A stretch of 64,000 nucleotides of DNA from Euglena gracilis (Eukaryota; Euglenida; Euglenophyceae; Euglenales). The stretch covers positions 27,112,029 through 27,176,028 of the forward strand of contig CP154955.1 in the NCBI GenBank assembly GCA_039621445.1, given 5' to 3'. Position numbers and translations under genes: made by a program. Under the pieces are notes generated by a model. The model worked only from the letters and a program-made list of their open reading frames with translations. It was not told the origin of the DNA and did no database searches. Below are positions 1 to 9,266 of this stretch, piece after piece; position 1 is the first letter of the stretch, and every line of letters begins with the position of its first letter.

Positions 1-263
1 GAGCGCTCGTCAAATTCACTTTTCGGAAACCTTCCAGTTAATTCTCGAGTTAGAACAAAAACCCCAAAGGTAGCTAATTATCCCCATTTCACAGACGTTT
101 GTGGGTTTTTTTTTATTGGCCATTATTCGAAGTTGAAGTTTTGGAAGTGGAATTCAAATCAACAAGAACTCTTGGATATTTGACAAGTATTGAATTCTAC
201 GGTGGAAGTGGATTGATTCAATAGTGAGAAAGGGATTTTCCAACTGCCGGACGCCATCCGGCC
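1..263 (+). repeat. Dispersed repeat, left copy, probable LTR/leader end of element D
   Basis: Positions 1-263 match 19980-20236 in the same orientation with scattered differences. Shared blocks include TCTCGAGTTAGAACAA, the run through CCCCAAAGGTAGCTAATTAT and the AACTCTTGGATATTTGACAA block. Homology fades near CATCCGGCCAC. The copy begins before the window, with GAGCGCTCG, which also occurs in the 216-bp satellite unit. The two copies bracket the D element plus nested element A, so they could be the ends of D's LTRs. I see no clean TG...CA end or primer site here, so this is inference. Confidence 0.6.
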
Positions 264-339
264 ACCTTTTTGACCCATTCCGGTGTGTGTGGACTTCCGG
301 ACATCGGTCTTGGTGTGTGGCATTCTTCTGGCAGAACTT

Positions 340-2976
340 TTGCAATTCATCCATGAAAATTTGGAGAAACGATCGGCTGAAATGTGCAGCCAGTTTGAAC
401 ACGAAAAGCAAAAAAGTCAGGAGCAATTTCAGCAATCAGTCAGCTAATTTATTTTACGGTGCCAGGAGGGGTGGAGTGCAGTTGAAAACATCGCAAACTG
501 CCACAAACAACTTTTGGGGATCGAAGTTCAAAGGCAGATCGAAGGAAAATTTCATGATTCTGAGAAAAAGTTACGAGATTTTCTGGGCAGTGAATTGACA
601 CAACTTGAGAGCCATGGAAACGATGTCAATAACAACAAACTGTTTGCACTAGGTGGGTTGGTCGAGCAAGTTGGAATTTGTTTACATTCTGTGAGCAAAT
701 TAAGTCAGATTTTTAGAAGGAAATTTTGGCAATTCGACAAGCAAATCGTGAGCTATGCTCTGGGGTGGACAAAAAATTTGCTGAAATCGCTGCTGGGCTG
801 AAAATGGTGGGAGAGGAATCAAAGTCAAGTTTTAGGACCTTAACCCAGGAAATTCAGCAGCGATTTGAAGCATTAAAAAACGAGAGCAAAGCTCTGTGGG
901 GCAGGGTCGCAGCAGTTGAGAAATTTCTGGGAAGCCAGGAGGTGCCTTGGGATAAGGTGGTTGAAATGCTGCCAAAATCAGAAGTAACAATTCAATTGGA
1001 AGTTCGGAATGAAAAGGCAGCCCAGGTCAGAAAAATGATGGAAATTATGATGGTGCAAATGATGGATGAAAAGCTGAGGCAAACCCAAAAGGAAGAACAT
1101 TTTGAAAAATTACAAACTGACATTGAAAATCGAGTGAAACAGCAATTTTTCACAGTTTTGATGAACATGCAGACAGATTTTCAGCGTGAAACGGGTCAAC
1201 GGGAGGATTTGCAAAAACTGTGTCAAACTTTGCAGACTCGTTTGGAAATCATGGAGGGGAGGCTTCAAGAAATTTCAGCCGAAAAAACACAGCAAATTGA
1301 CCCCAAGGCACATGAAGTGGCCCAGCCCAAGGCAACAAATCAGCCGAATTCTGGGATTTTTGGCATTAAGGGGGTGTCACCGGCTCAATCATCTGGTATT
1401 TTTGGGATTAAGGGGGTGACCTCAATGATGCCATGTGAAATCTGGGATGTTGATCTGGGCGGGTGCAGACCATCAAGTAGTTCACAGGGGGGTGCATTTG
1501 CAATAAATCAGGTTAGTGGCATTTGTGCCATTGGGGGGCACCCCAGCGACCCCCAGTCATAAGCGTTGGAAACCCAGCATTGCAGCATGTGATGAGAAAT
1601 TTGATTGCACCCAAATTTTGAGGGAAATCACAGGATTGGCAGCAATTTTCAGAGGATTGGGAAGCATTTTTACTGAAACTGACTTCTGGAGGGGGGGAGG
1701 TCAGTGATGATTTGAAAGTTGCTCTGTTGGAGGATTGTCTTGACGAAACGAGCAAAAAAATTCTGAAACTCCATCTCAAGGAAGGAGGGATCAATTTTGA
1801 TGCCGGGTGGGGTCACCTGGAAATGACATTTTCGAAGAATCAGGAATCTGGGGCAAAGCAAAATTGGCAGCAGGTGAGCCTTTTTAATATTGGCAAAGTA
1901 GCCCTTGAGCACTGGCTTGAATTCCAGGCAAATTTCAAGATGGCCAAGTGCTAGGTTAAGGATGCCGGGGAGGGGAAAGCAAACCGACTTTTGTTGCAGA
2001 AACTTCCCTCATTCATCCTGAAATGGGTTTCAGATGAGGATGAAAGGAGGCCGAATAATCAGCCAACTTTACGCCTGAACGTGCCAGGGAATAGGAATTC
2101 AAAAATGGTTTCGGAAAGCTTGGGGAGAAAACTTGGGGAAAAAACCCACAAAAGTGTCGGAAATTCACGAGGGGGAATTTGGAATCATTTTCCCTAAAAA
2201 TTCTGCCTATGAAAAAGTCAAGAGTTTTCATGGCAAAGAGTTTGACGATTCAAAAGTTTTGTTTCAGGTTCATGAAATTGAACCAACGTTGACCACCGAG
2301 GATATTTTCAACCTCGTGAAAACAAAGTGGACACTCAGAAACAAGCATGACGCCTTGCAAAGTTCTATTTCATCCCCAAGGGTTTAGGCGTTCAAGGTCG
2401 GTGGGTGCTGAAAATCGAGGGGGGAGGCAATCGGGGAGTCGGAAGAGTTCACCTGGGTCAACCCCGGGTAGGGCAACGACACCTCCCCCAGCCAGAAGCA
2501 AATCACAAATCAGCGAAACAACAAAACCTGATCAATCGGTTGCGGTTTCATCTTCAAACGTGCAGCCATCAAGCAATTCTTCAAGGCTTTCAACGGTGGA
2601 GAACCCACCCAATGTGCAAAGACCGGTGGTGGGGGAGGGGGGGCACAATGGATCCCACTGCCCTCACAACCAACAATGCCGTATGTTGCTAGACAAGCCC
2701 CGTGGAACAGAAACATTTTTCAGCCATATGGCAAGGGCAACCAATGGAAAGGGGGGACCAATTCCCAGGGATATGGGGCAAATAACTCCCAATGGTATGG
2801 GGGTGACCAACAAGGGTACAACGGGAATGGTGGTAAGTGAAGGGGGAGAGGCAAAGGTTATGACCAGAAATTCAGTGCCAAAGGGGGGAAGGGCAACAAC
2901 AATAACCCCACACCAACGGTTGCCCCCCCTGTTCGCCTTTAGGGATGCCGGGGTAGAACATTTCAGGGGTTTATGA
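340..2976 (+). pseudogene. Element D gag, decayed (coiled coil plus N/G/Q/Y-rich tail)
   Basis: No single frame is open. Pieces of heptad-like, K/E/Q-rich sequence can be read at 343-430, 514-780 and 726-1562 in shifting frames. The longest piece (278 codons) is rich in Q, E, K and L, as expected of a coiled coil, and carries a short internal repeat of SGIFGIKGV at about 1345-1420. Further fragments follow at 1712-1954 and 2133-2387. The region at about 2660-2840 reads as an N/G/Q/Y-rich tail (for example NGQ and GYG clusters) in one frame. I see no zinc knuckle. Gag is called from position upstream of pol and from composition, not from a recognised capsid motif. At least four frameshifts and an in-frame TAA near 430 make it non-functional. 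Confidence 0.55.
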
Positions 2977-3257
2977 CCCCGGGCAGCGAAAACCCCAAAC
3001 CAGCTTCTAAACCCAACCCTTCCACCAACCATCTTACCACAAACGAAATGACGGGGAGCGGAGCTTGGATTGAAGTCAAATGGGCTGGCCGAGCCCAGGA
3101 TGATGGAGTGAGGGAGCGAGAAGCAGGCACGGCCCGGAGGCGGGCGAAGGAGGTATGAGGGGGAAGCAAATCCCCTCCCATTCCTTTCGCGTGCACATCC
3201 CTCCCCATTTCATATGCCAAGCCAAAACTATTACGATTGTTTGAGTCGGAATAGGCG

Positions 3258-3780
3258 AACCTCAAACAAGAACTGGGCCAGAAATTTTCCCTGGGCAGGG
3301 CATTGGACCTCTTTTCTGGGAAAAATTCAGTGGGAAATTATTTGCCAGAAAAGGGTTATGATGTGATATCGGTGGACATCAACCAAGGTTTTCACCCAAC
3401 CCATCCCGTGGACATCCTAGAGTGGGAGTATCGAGTACACCCCCCTGGATATTTTTAAGTCATAACGGCTAGTGTGCCTTGCACGGAGTATAGTTGTGCT
3501 AAGACGGTGGGAGAAAGAAATTTGGAGTGGGCAGACCAATGTGTGACAAAAACTTTGGAAATAGTGGAATATTTTCAGCCCAAATTATGGTGGATTGAAA
3601 ATCCCCGAACGGGACTTTTTGCCAAAAAGGCATTGTGTACAAAACTTGAATTTCATCGATGTAGATTATTGTCAATTTTCAGATTCAGGATACCAAAAAC
3701 CCACTCGGATTTGGGGGAGTGAAAATCTGTTGAGTTTGAAGGACAAACTTTGTGATGGGAAAACTTGCCCACATTTGATG
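3258..3780 (+). pseudogene. C5-cytosine DNA methyltransferase-like domain inside element D (degraded)
   Basis: In one frame the sequence reads LDLFSG at 3303-3320 (motif I, SAM binding), then VDINQGFHPTHPVDILEW (motif II/III area), then VPCTEYS at 3474-3494 and WWIENPRTG at 3588-3614. The Cys codon at 3480 corresponds to the catalytic PPC cysteine of motif IV, and ENP is the motif VI equivalent. After a frameshift near 3610-3640 the match continues as FIDVDYCQFS and TRIWGS. Damage: a TAA at 3456-3458 where the family usually has Asp, and the first Pro of PPC replaced by Val. The domain lies between gag and protease. Retrotransposon-borne cytosine methyltransferases are known in some algae and dinoflagellates, and this looks like another such capture. 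It is inactive as it stands. Confidence 0.72.
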
Positions 3781-4317
3781 GTGAGTGAGGGGGGTGGTTT
3801 GGTTCACAAAGAACAATTGGAAGGAAACGGAATGAGGGTGAGCACTCAACAAAAATGGAGGGTACCTGAAAAATTTGTCGAGTACCTTCTTTCGGCCCTT
3901 GATTTTAAGGATGAAAGATTTTCCTTTAAGCGTGAAGATTATGCTGTTCGGAATTCATTTGTGCAAATGATTGAGGAGAATTTTCAAAGGAGGCCCGAGG
4001 TGGATTGTTTTGCTTCTACCCAAAATTCTCAGTGCACATCATATTTGACCGAGAAGGAAAATTCTTTGGCGGTACCATGGGGAGGGGGGGGGTACGGTTT
4101 GATTGAACCCCCCCGGACATTGTGGGCAAAGGTGGCAATGAAACTGCAAAAGGACCCTTGTGATGCCATTTGCACCTTACCTGATTGGAGCAAAGGTTGG
4201 GTAAGGGAGCTTGTTCGGAAGGCATCAAAAAAGTTGTATTTTCCACACGGAACCAAGCTTTTTGAGGTGGATGGGAGACCAATGGGGGGTGTGAGGTGGG
4301 GAGTTGGGACTTGTTGA
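3781..4317 (+). pseudogene. Second domain downstream of the MTase, possibly adenine-MTase (Dam)-like
   Basis: This frame is open from 3595 to 4317 and continues the C5-MTase tail. Its C-terminal half reads VDCFAS, then SYLTEKENSL, then LIEPPRTLWAKV and LPDWSKGW. The arrangement of a DxxAS-type start, a T-E-E/K-D/E-N-S-L segment, xPPxxLW and a P-D-W segment resembles phage-type N6-adenine methyltransferases, where the core is NPPY/W. Here it is EPPR, so the catalytic motif would be lost. The assignment is by pattern only. It could instead be a retroelement-specific domain of unknown role. The next gene downstream is the protease. Confidence 0.35.
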
Positions 4318-4430
4318 TAGAGGGTAGTAAGCCCCCCGCCAACACCAGCAACCCCAAGAAACCAAAGGTGGTGCATTTGAAACCGCGAATGGTTAAAAAG
4401 TGATACCCATCCACAGGGATTGAGAAATTT

Positions 4431-4845
4431 TTGAAGGACCGACAACTTTTGATTCGGACAAGGGTTTTTTTGGGGAACGAGGAGGAGGAACAAAATTTGG
4501 ATATTTTGGTGGACACCGGTGCGGAGGCTAACCTCATAAAGCAAGGGTTAGTGAGTGAGCACCTAATGCATTCGGCCGAACACCCATTAAGGTTTGAAAC
4601 CGCTAACGGTCAAGCCTTGAGTGGTGGGGGGAGGTGCACTAAGGTGGTGATGAAATTGCAGGGGGAGGTGAGTGATAGCACCCCACCCACAGATTTTGAG
4701 TACGCTGTGTAATTTTATGAAGCCAATATCAAAGTGGACGCAATTTTATCATACCCATGACTTGTACAAACAAAAATCGGAATTTTTCCACATCACCGTG
4801 CGTTGGTAGTGGAGGAACCCGAATTGACATTTTTGTTCGGTGTGA
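4431..4845 (+). pseudogene. Element D retropepsin-type aspartic protease
   Basis: The frame 4431-4712 contains LDILVDTGAEANLI, with the catalytic DTG triad at 4512-4520, which is the retropepsin signature followed by the usual hydrophobic strand. After a frameshift or stop near 4710 the family's second half can still be seen as DAILSYP (the usual ILG-hydrophobic-P segment) and then KIGIFPHHRALVVEE up to about 4845. The enzyme would release gag and pol proteins from a polyprotein. It is not open across its length, so this copy is dead. Confidence 0.7.
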
Positions 4846-5137
4846 GATATCATAGGAGAAAACAGCAAGGAAAAATCCCTTGCACCCTGCCCCAAGGGGG
4901 GGGGGTGTGTCGAATTTGGAAAAAGTTGGGTTTCACCTTCCGATGGAGGGTTTTGATCAAAGGGTACAAACCTTGGACGAGCACTCGCTCAAAATTTTGG
5001 GCAAGAATTTGGAGATGGTAAATGAAAACACCCTACCTATTCGCAAAATGATCATTGCAAGGGAGGGGGAGGGGAATAATGAAACGAAATCCAAAGAGGA
5101 AGAGAGAATAAGGAAGCTAAGAGAGGAATTTTTTTGA
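4846..5137 (+). pseudogene. Protease-RT linker of element D
   Basis: This is a hydrophilic linker, readable in two overlapping frames (4803-5021 and 4880-5137), ending in a K/E/R-rich helix (KSKEEERIRKLREEFF) followed by TGA at 5135-5137. RT-like sequence starts straight after the TGA in the same frame. No domain recognised. Confidence 0.4.
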
Positions 5138-6993
5138 AGGTATGATGGAACCGTATTTTGGTCTAAGGTACAACCCGACCCACCCGTAAGAGGACCATAT
5201 GGTTATGCATTCATACCTTTGCAAGAAGGAGCGCGTCCTACCCGACAAAAACCATTTTTCATGCACGGGGAACGAAAAGAAGCTTTGGAAAAAATCACTC
5301 AAGATTGGATCGATATGAAATTCATCGAGCCAGCCACAATAAAAAATTCAGAATGGCTCTCACAAACATTCCCCGTGCCCAAAAAGTGAGCCGATTTTCC
5401 TTGGAGGGGGGTTGTTGACATGAGGGGACCCAACAGCCAATCCCGTAGATGCAACTACCCTCTTCCGATAATCGAAGACATCCTGGTGAAGCATGGCGCA
5501 AACCAAACATTCTCCATTGCGGACTTAAAACAAGCTTTCCACCAACAACCACTTCGAGGGAGAGGATCTCCTCGAGGCACATAAAAGGGATTTGTGTAGG
5601 GTGTTGGATTTACTCGCCGAGGAAATTTTTTGTAGTGGACCCCAAAAAAGCGGAATTATTCATCAAAGAAGTGGAATTTTGTGGTCAGATTTTGGGGTAT
5701 GGCACGCGTCGGCCGGCCCCCGGCAAATTACGTGACATTGAGAAATGGGAGGTTCCTACAACCATAACGGCCTTAAGGGCTTTCCTCGGCTTCACAAATT
5801 ATTACAACACCTACATACACATGTATGCCCAAGTTGCGGCATCTTTGCAAGATAAGTTGAAGGTGTCTAGGGAGGAAGGCAAGAAAGGGAGCAAAAAATG
5901 GGTTGAATTCGGGGAGGTTGAACACAAAGCATTTGAGGAGTTAAAGAAACGGTTGTGTTCCGGATTAATTCTTCAAAGGGTAGACCCCGATAAACCCTTT
6001 GCTTTGAGAGTTGATGCGAGTGGGTATGCCGTAGGAGCAACTTTAGAACAACTCAAAGAAGGAAACGGTACGCCCACACCCCAAGATATTTTGGACAAGA
6101 AAACGGTGAATTTTGCTTTTATGTCCCGAAAACTCACCGAGGGGCAAAGAAAATGGACCCCCTGGGAATTGGAGACATATGCAATAGTTTTGGGACTCCA
6201 AAAATGGGAAAGGTGGATTGGTCTCCAACCCATTTTGGTGTTGACCGATCACCAAAGTTTGGAGGCATGGGCAAAAGAAGTGCTCGACACCCCAAGTGGA
6301 CCGGTGGGGAGGAGGGCACGATGGCACCAAATTTGCTCAAAATATGCTTTGACAGTGGGGTCTATTCCGGGGAAGGAAAACACCGTTGCCGACATTTTAA
6401 GTCCGTGGGTATACCCCGCTTCGCAAGCCCAAATGGACATTAGTAAACATGGTTTCGCCGAAGATAAGAGGGAAATGGAGGAGCTTATAAGAGAGGAGAG
6501 AGAAGATGAGAAAAATTGCTTCTTGGTCAAAGTCAAAAATCAGCCTAACGCTCGTAACTTGTGGATAAGGGGGGTGGTAACCCGCAGTGGAAAAGAGGTG
6601 GCACCCAATTTTGTGTATGATGCATCAGGGAGGGGTACCCAGTGTGTAGAAGGTCCGGGAGGAATAAACACCGCCGAAGACGCTCACTCACAAGGGCCTA
6701 GGGAATTTGGTTCGAAAAGGGGTAAGAGGAGAGTTACCTTTTGGGATGGAGTGGATCCTGCGGGAAATTTGGTGACCAACCCAAAACTTCCGACTAATGA
6801 GTTACCGAGGGCTGGAACTGGAGTGGGTGGGGCCCCACCAACTCCAAGTGCAACCCCTAAGCTAAAAAAATCAGTTTTTGAAAGAGATTGGGTGGTTGCG
6901 TACCCCACTTGGAAGGAAATTTGGCTTGCAACTCAAAATGACGGCGAGTGGCCAAAGGGTGTGAAAATTGACAAGGACCGAATGTTTTTTTGA
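5138..6993 (+). pseudogene. Element D reverse transcriptase (palm deleted) and RNase H
   Basis: RT begins as RYDGTVFW and runs through FPVPKK (then a TGA), VVDMRGPN, YPLPIIEDIL and SIADLKQAFHQ, which is palm motif A. Immediately after HQQPL (about 5554) the sequence jumps to EDLLEAHKRDL (from 5562), which normally lies after the YxDD box. Motif B and YxDD are therefore deleted and the polymerase cannot work. A second frameshift near 5620 leads into an open frame to 6993 with the RT connection (LRAFLGFTNYY). RNase H follows with its acidic residues visible: RVDASGYAVG, WELETYAIVL, LVLTDHQSLEAW and VADILSPW. A basic linker rich in K/R/E follows at about 6430-6960. Confidence 0.85.
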
Positions 6994-7908
6994 GGAGAAA
7001 TTGTGTGTCCCACTTTCTTTTCAAGAATTCATTGTACAAGAGGTTCATGAATTTTTGGGACACGTTGGTCCGGAAAAAGTGTGGTACTTCATCATTTTGC
7101 GGTACACATGGGCTGATGAAAAAAGGGCACGTGTTTTCAATGAAAGTTGTTCCAAAATTGTGTCACGTGCCAAGCAAGTTCAAGGGGGGAGACTTTGAAG
7201 GGACCCAAAGATTCAACACCCATTCCACCGGCACCCATGGTGAGTGTGGCCTTAGATCTTTTCAAAATGCCATTGATAAAGTATGAGGGGGAAAATTACA
7301 ATACCATGGCGGTGTGTGTTGACCGGCACTCCGGTTGGATCATGGCCATACCTTTTTTAGAAAAAGAATTAACGGGTGCGAAATTGGCAAAGGCAATGCT
7401 CAAACATTGGAGACTTTTTGAGATTCCTTCAATCATTTCTAGTGACCAAGGGAGTCATTTCGTGAACACATGGTGGCAAACCAGGTGCTCGGTTTTGGGA
7501 ATTCGGCAAGCTTTTTCTCAAGCCTACCACCACCAAGCCAACGGGCGGGTGGAAAGGGCGGGTCAACAAGTGATGGAAATTTTGAGGAAACTCTTTGTGG
7601 ACGGAAAAGTGAATTGGGTTGAGGCTCTACCCCAAACGTTGGATAGGATTCATGACGGGAAGGGGGAGAGAGGATTTAGCCCATACCAAATTATGACCGG
7701 TAGGGAACGACCCCTTGGGGGGATACCTTACCAAGCACCCAAAGAGTGTGAGGATGCCCAACAATTTTTTCATCGAATGAAGCTAATCGATGAAACGGTG
7801 GCAAAGGTTTTAAACCACACCCATGAGGTCCAAGCAAGGTCGGAGAGAAATGGAACCATTAAAAATTGGAACCCATGTGTGGTACAAACGACCCGAGGGT
7901 TCGGGTGA
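6968..7908 (+). pseudogene. Element D integrase
   Basis: The N-terminal zinc finger is split by a frameshift near 7150. HEFLGH (HX4H) lies in the first frame and NCVTCQ (CX2C) in the second. The catalytic core is open from 7147 to 7908 with all three acidic positions: VALDLFKMP (first D), IISSDQGSHF (second D) and QANGRVERAGQ (E), in the D-D(35)E layout of retroviral and Gypsy integrases. It would join element cDNA to target DNA. The core is well preserved but the protein as a whole is broken. Confidence 0.85.
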
Positions 7909-7959
7909 AAAATTAAATTCGGTGTTGTCAAAGCTCGGGAGGGGGAGAGGAGTTATGTT

Positions 7960-8270
7960 TTGGAAACCAAACCGGGTGTGCAAATTAAGGCACACCCAAG
8001 TTTTCTCAAGGAGTATAGGGAACCACCGGTTTTTGGTAAAGGGGTTCCTTTGTATCTTTTCAAAGGGACGGAAAAAGAGGAGGAGGCAATGCCCGATGAA
8101 TGGGATGGTGAGAGAATTTTGGCCCACCGTAGGAAGGGGGATACGTGGGAACTTCTCACCAAGTGGGTTGGTTATCCCATTTGAAATTTGATTCATCGGT
8201 TTAGCCATGAATTGGTTCGGTATTGCGCACACAAAAAATTGAAGGTGAATTTTAGTGGGGGAACTTCAAA
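7960..8270 (+). pseudogene. Element D integrase C-terminus with chromodomain
   Basis: In the frame 7960-8184 the end reads DEWDGERIL, then WELLTKWVGYPI, the chromodomain pattern of an acidic-W start, an E-R-I-L strand and a W-x-G-Y-P core. A TGA at 8182-8184 interrupts it. The C-terminal helix continues in frame as NLIHRFSHELVRYC. Chromodomains of this position mark Gypsy chromoviruses and guide integration to modified histones. A competing frame (7823-8191) is a shadow. Confidence 0.65.
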
Positions 8271-8605
8271 AATCTTTGTGAGCCAATTTCATTGAGCCTC
8301 AATTTTGCTTTGCTTTTGGATTTTTCACGGTGAGCTCAATTTTTAGAAGCTCTGGGAGGTGGAACGGGGCCGAGTGCCGTGCGGCACCGGGGGGGCCTTG
8401 GTTTCACGCTCCTCCGCTCATTTCTATCCTCCACTTTGTATGTGCACGTTTCCTTTGTGTACGGGCACATTCACACACGTTTCATTTTGCTTTGCGTGCA
8501 CACATATGTGCATCATTATTTTGTTTGCTTTGCCCGCGACATTTTATCTTGTTTATTCTTGTTGTTTGGAATTGGCCTCTTTGTCACAGGAGTGAAGCGG
8601 GAAGC
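8271..8605 (+). other. Non-coding 3' region of element D before the nested insertion
   Basis: Downstream of the chromodomain there is no coding frame I trust. The purine-rich GGGAGGTGGAACGGGG at about 8353 could be a polypurine tract with the 3' LTR starting after it, but there is no second copy in the window to prove it. Element A begins at 8606. Confidence 0.4.
8601..8605 (+). repeat. Target-site duplication GAAGC, left of element A
   Basis: GAAGC abuts the left LTR of A. The identical GAAGC at 17325-17329 abuts the right LTR. Confidence 0.9.
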
Positions 8606-9053
8606 TGTGTACCAGGCAGCCGTAAGGCCATGGTACTGTGTATGTAGGTATAAGCCTACAGCCAGATATAGCTCTGAGCCCCATACACAGTACTATGCTA
8701 GGTGGTATTCCTACAGATGGCCAACGGCCTGAATTAGGAATACCTAAGCCTAATTCTGGTTCTCCTCTCCACAGGTGGTATTTTATTCCATTCTGGTCTT
8801 TGATTCAGGACTTGAGTTTCAAGTTTGATTTTTCTGATTTGAAGTCCTGAAAGGACAGCCAAGAACTTGGCATCGATTTCCGTAGCCCATAGGGCTCCTC
8901 CACCTGCCTTGTGCTCTGCATAAGCCCAAAGGCAGTAAAAACTAATAGTTAAGTGAAAGACGTTCTTTTTTTTGTTACTCTCCTGGTTCTTTTCCCACGG
9001 GAGGGTGGAAGTAGGCCGACAGGCAGTGGGAATAGAGTCAGGGGACGTACACT
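8606..9053 (+). repeat. 5' LTR of element A (448 bp)
   Basis: The pair is 16879-17324. It contains nested inverted repeats: TACTGTGTATG (8634-8644) with CATACACAGTA (8682-8692), enclosing GTAGG/CCTAC; and GGTATTCCTA (8704-8713) with TAGGAATACC (8735-8744), enclosing GGCC-AAC-GGCC. About the first 190 bp match the LTR of element B closely. The rest has diverged except for short islands such as GTCCTGAAAGGAC and the terminal GTACACT. Confidence 0.93.
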
Positions 9054-9069
9054 TGGTAGCAGATTTGGT
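9054..9069 (+). promoter_or_regulatory. Primer-binding site of element A
   Basis: TGGTAGCAGATTTGG begins directly at the LTR end. TGGTAGCAG is complementary to an initiator-Met-type tRNA 3' end (CTGCTACCA), the usual minus-strand primer. Element B has the same TGGTAGCAG at 22810. Confidence 0.75.
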
Positions 9070-9266
9070 TTCTTTCCGGTGACTTCAAACAGTGAGTGGT
9101 GCTGAGCCTATAGGCTACAAAGCATCCACGAACTGTTTGGAGCCAACTTCCAAGCACAGGTACAAGCTTCCGGAGGCTCTGGGCAGTATACGCTGCCATA
9201 TCCTTCTAAGTTTGTTCCTTTGCTTACCTTTTTGGGTTTGCTTGTGTTTTTTCTGCAAATAAAAAT

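Larger units (their letters stand above)
1..8605 (+). mobile_element. Element D: decayed chromodomain Ty3/Gypsy retrotransposon with methyltransferase-like domains
   Basis: Domains run in order on the plus strand: coiled-coil gag, C5-MTase-like domain, a second MTase-like domain, aspartic protease, RT, RNase H, integrase, chromodomain. This is the Gypsy (chromovirus) order with an insertion between gag and protease. Reading frames are broken by many frameshifts and stops, so it is a dead copy. Element A (8606-17324) is inserted in its 3' region, so D continues at 17325. The true 3' end is uncertain, possibly near 20236. Confidence 0.8.
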
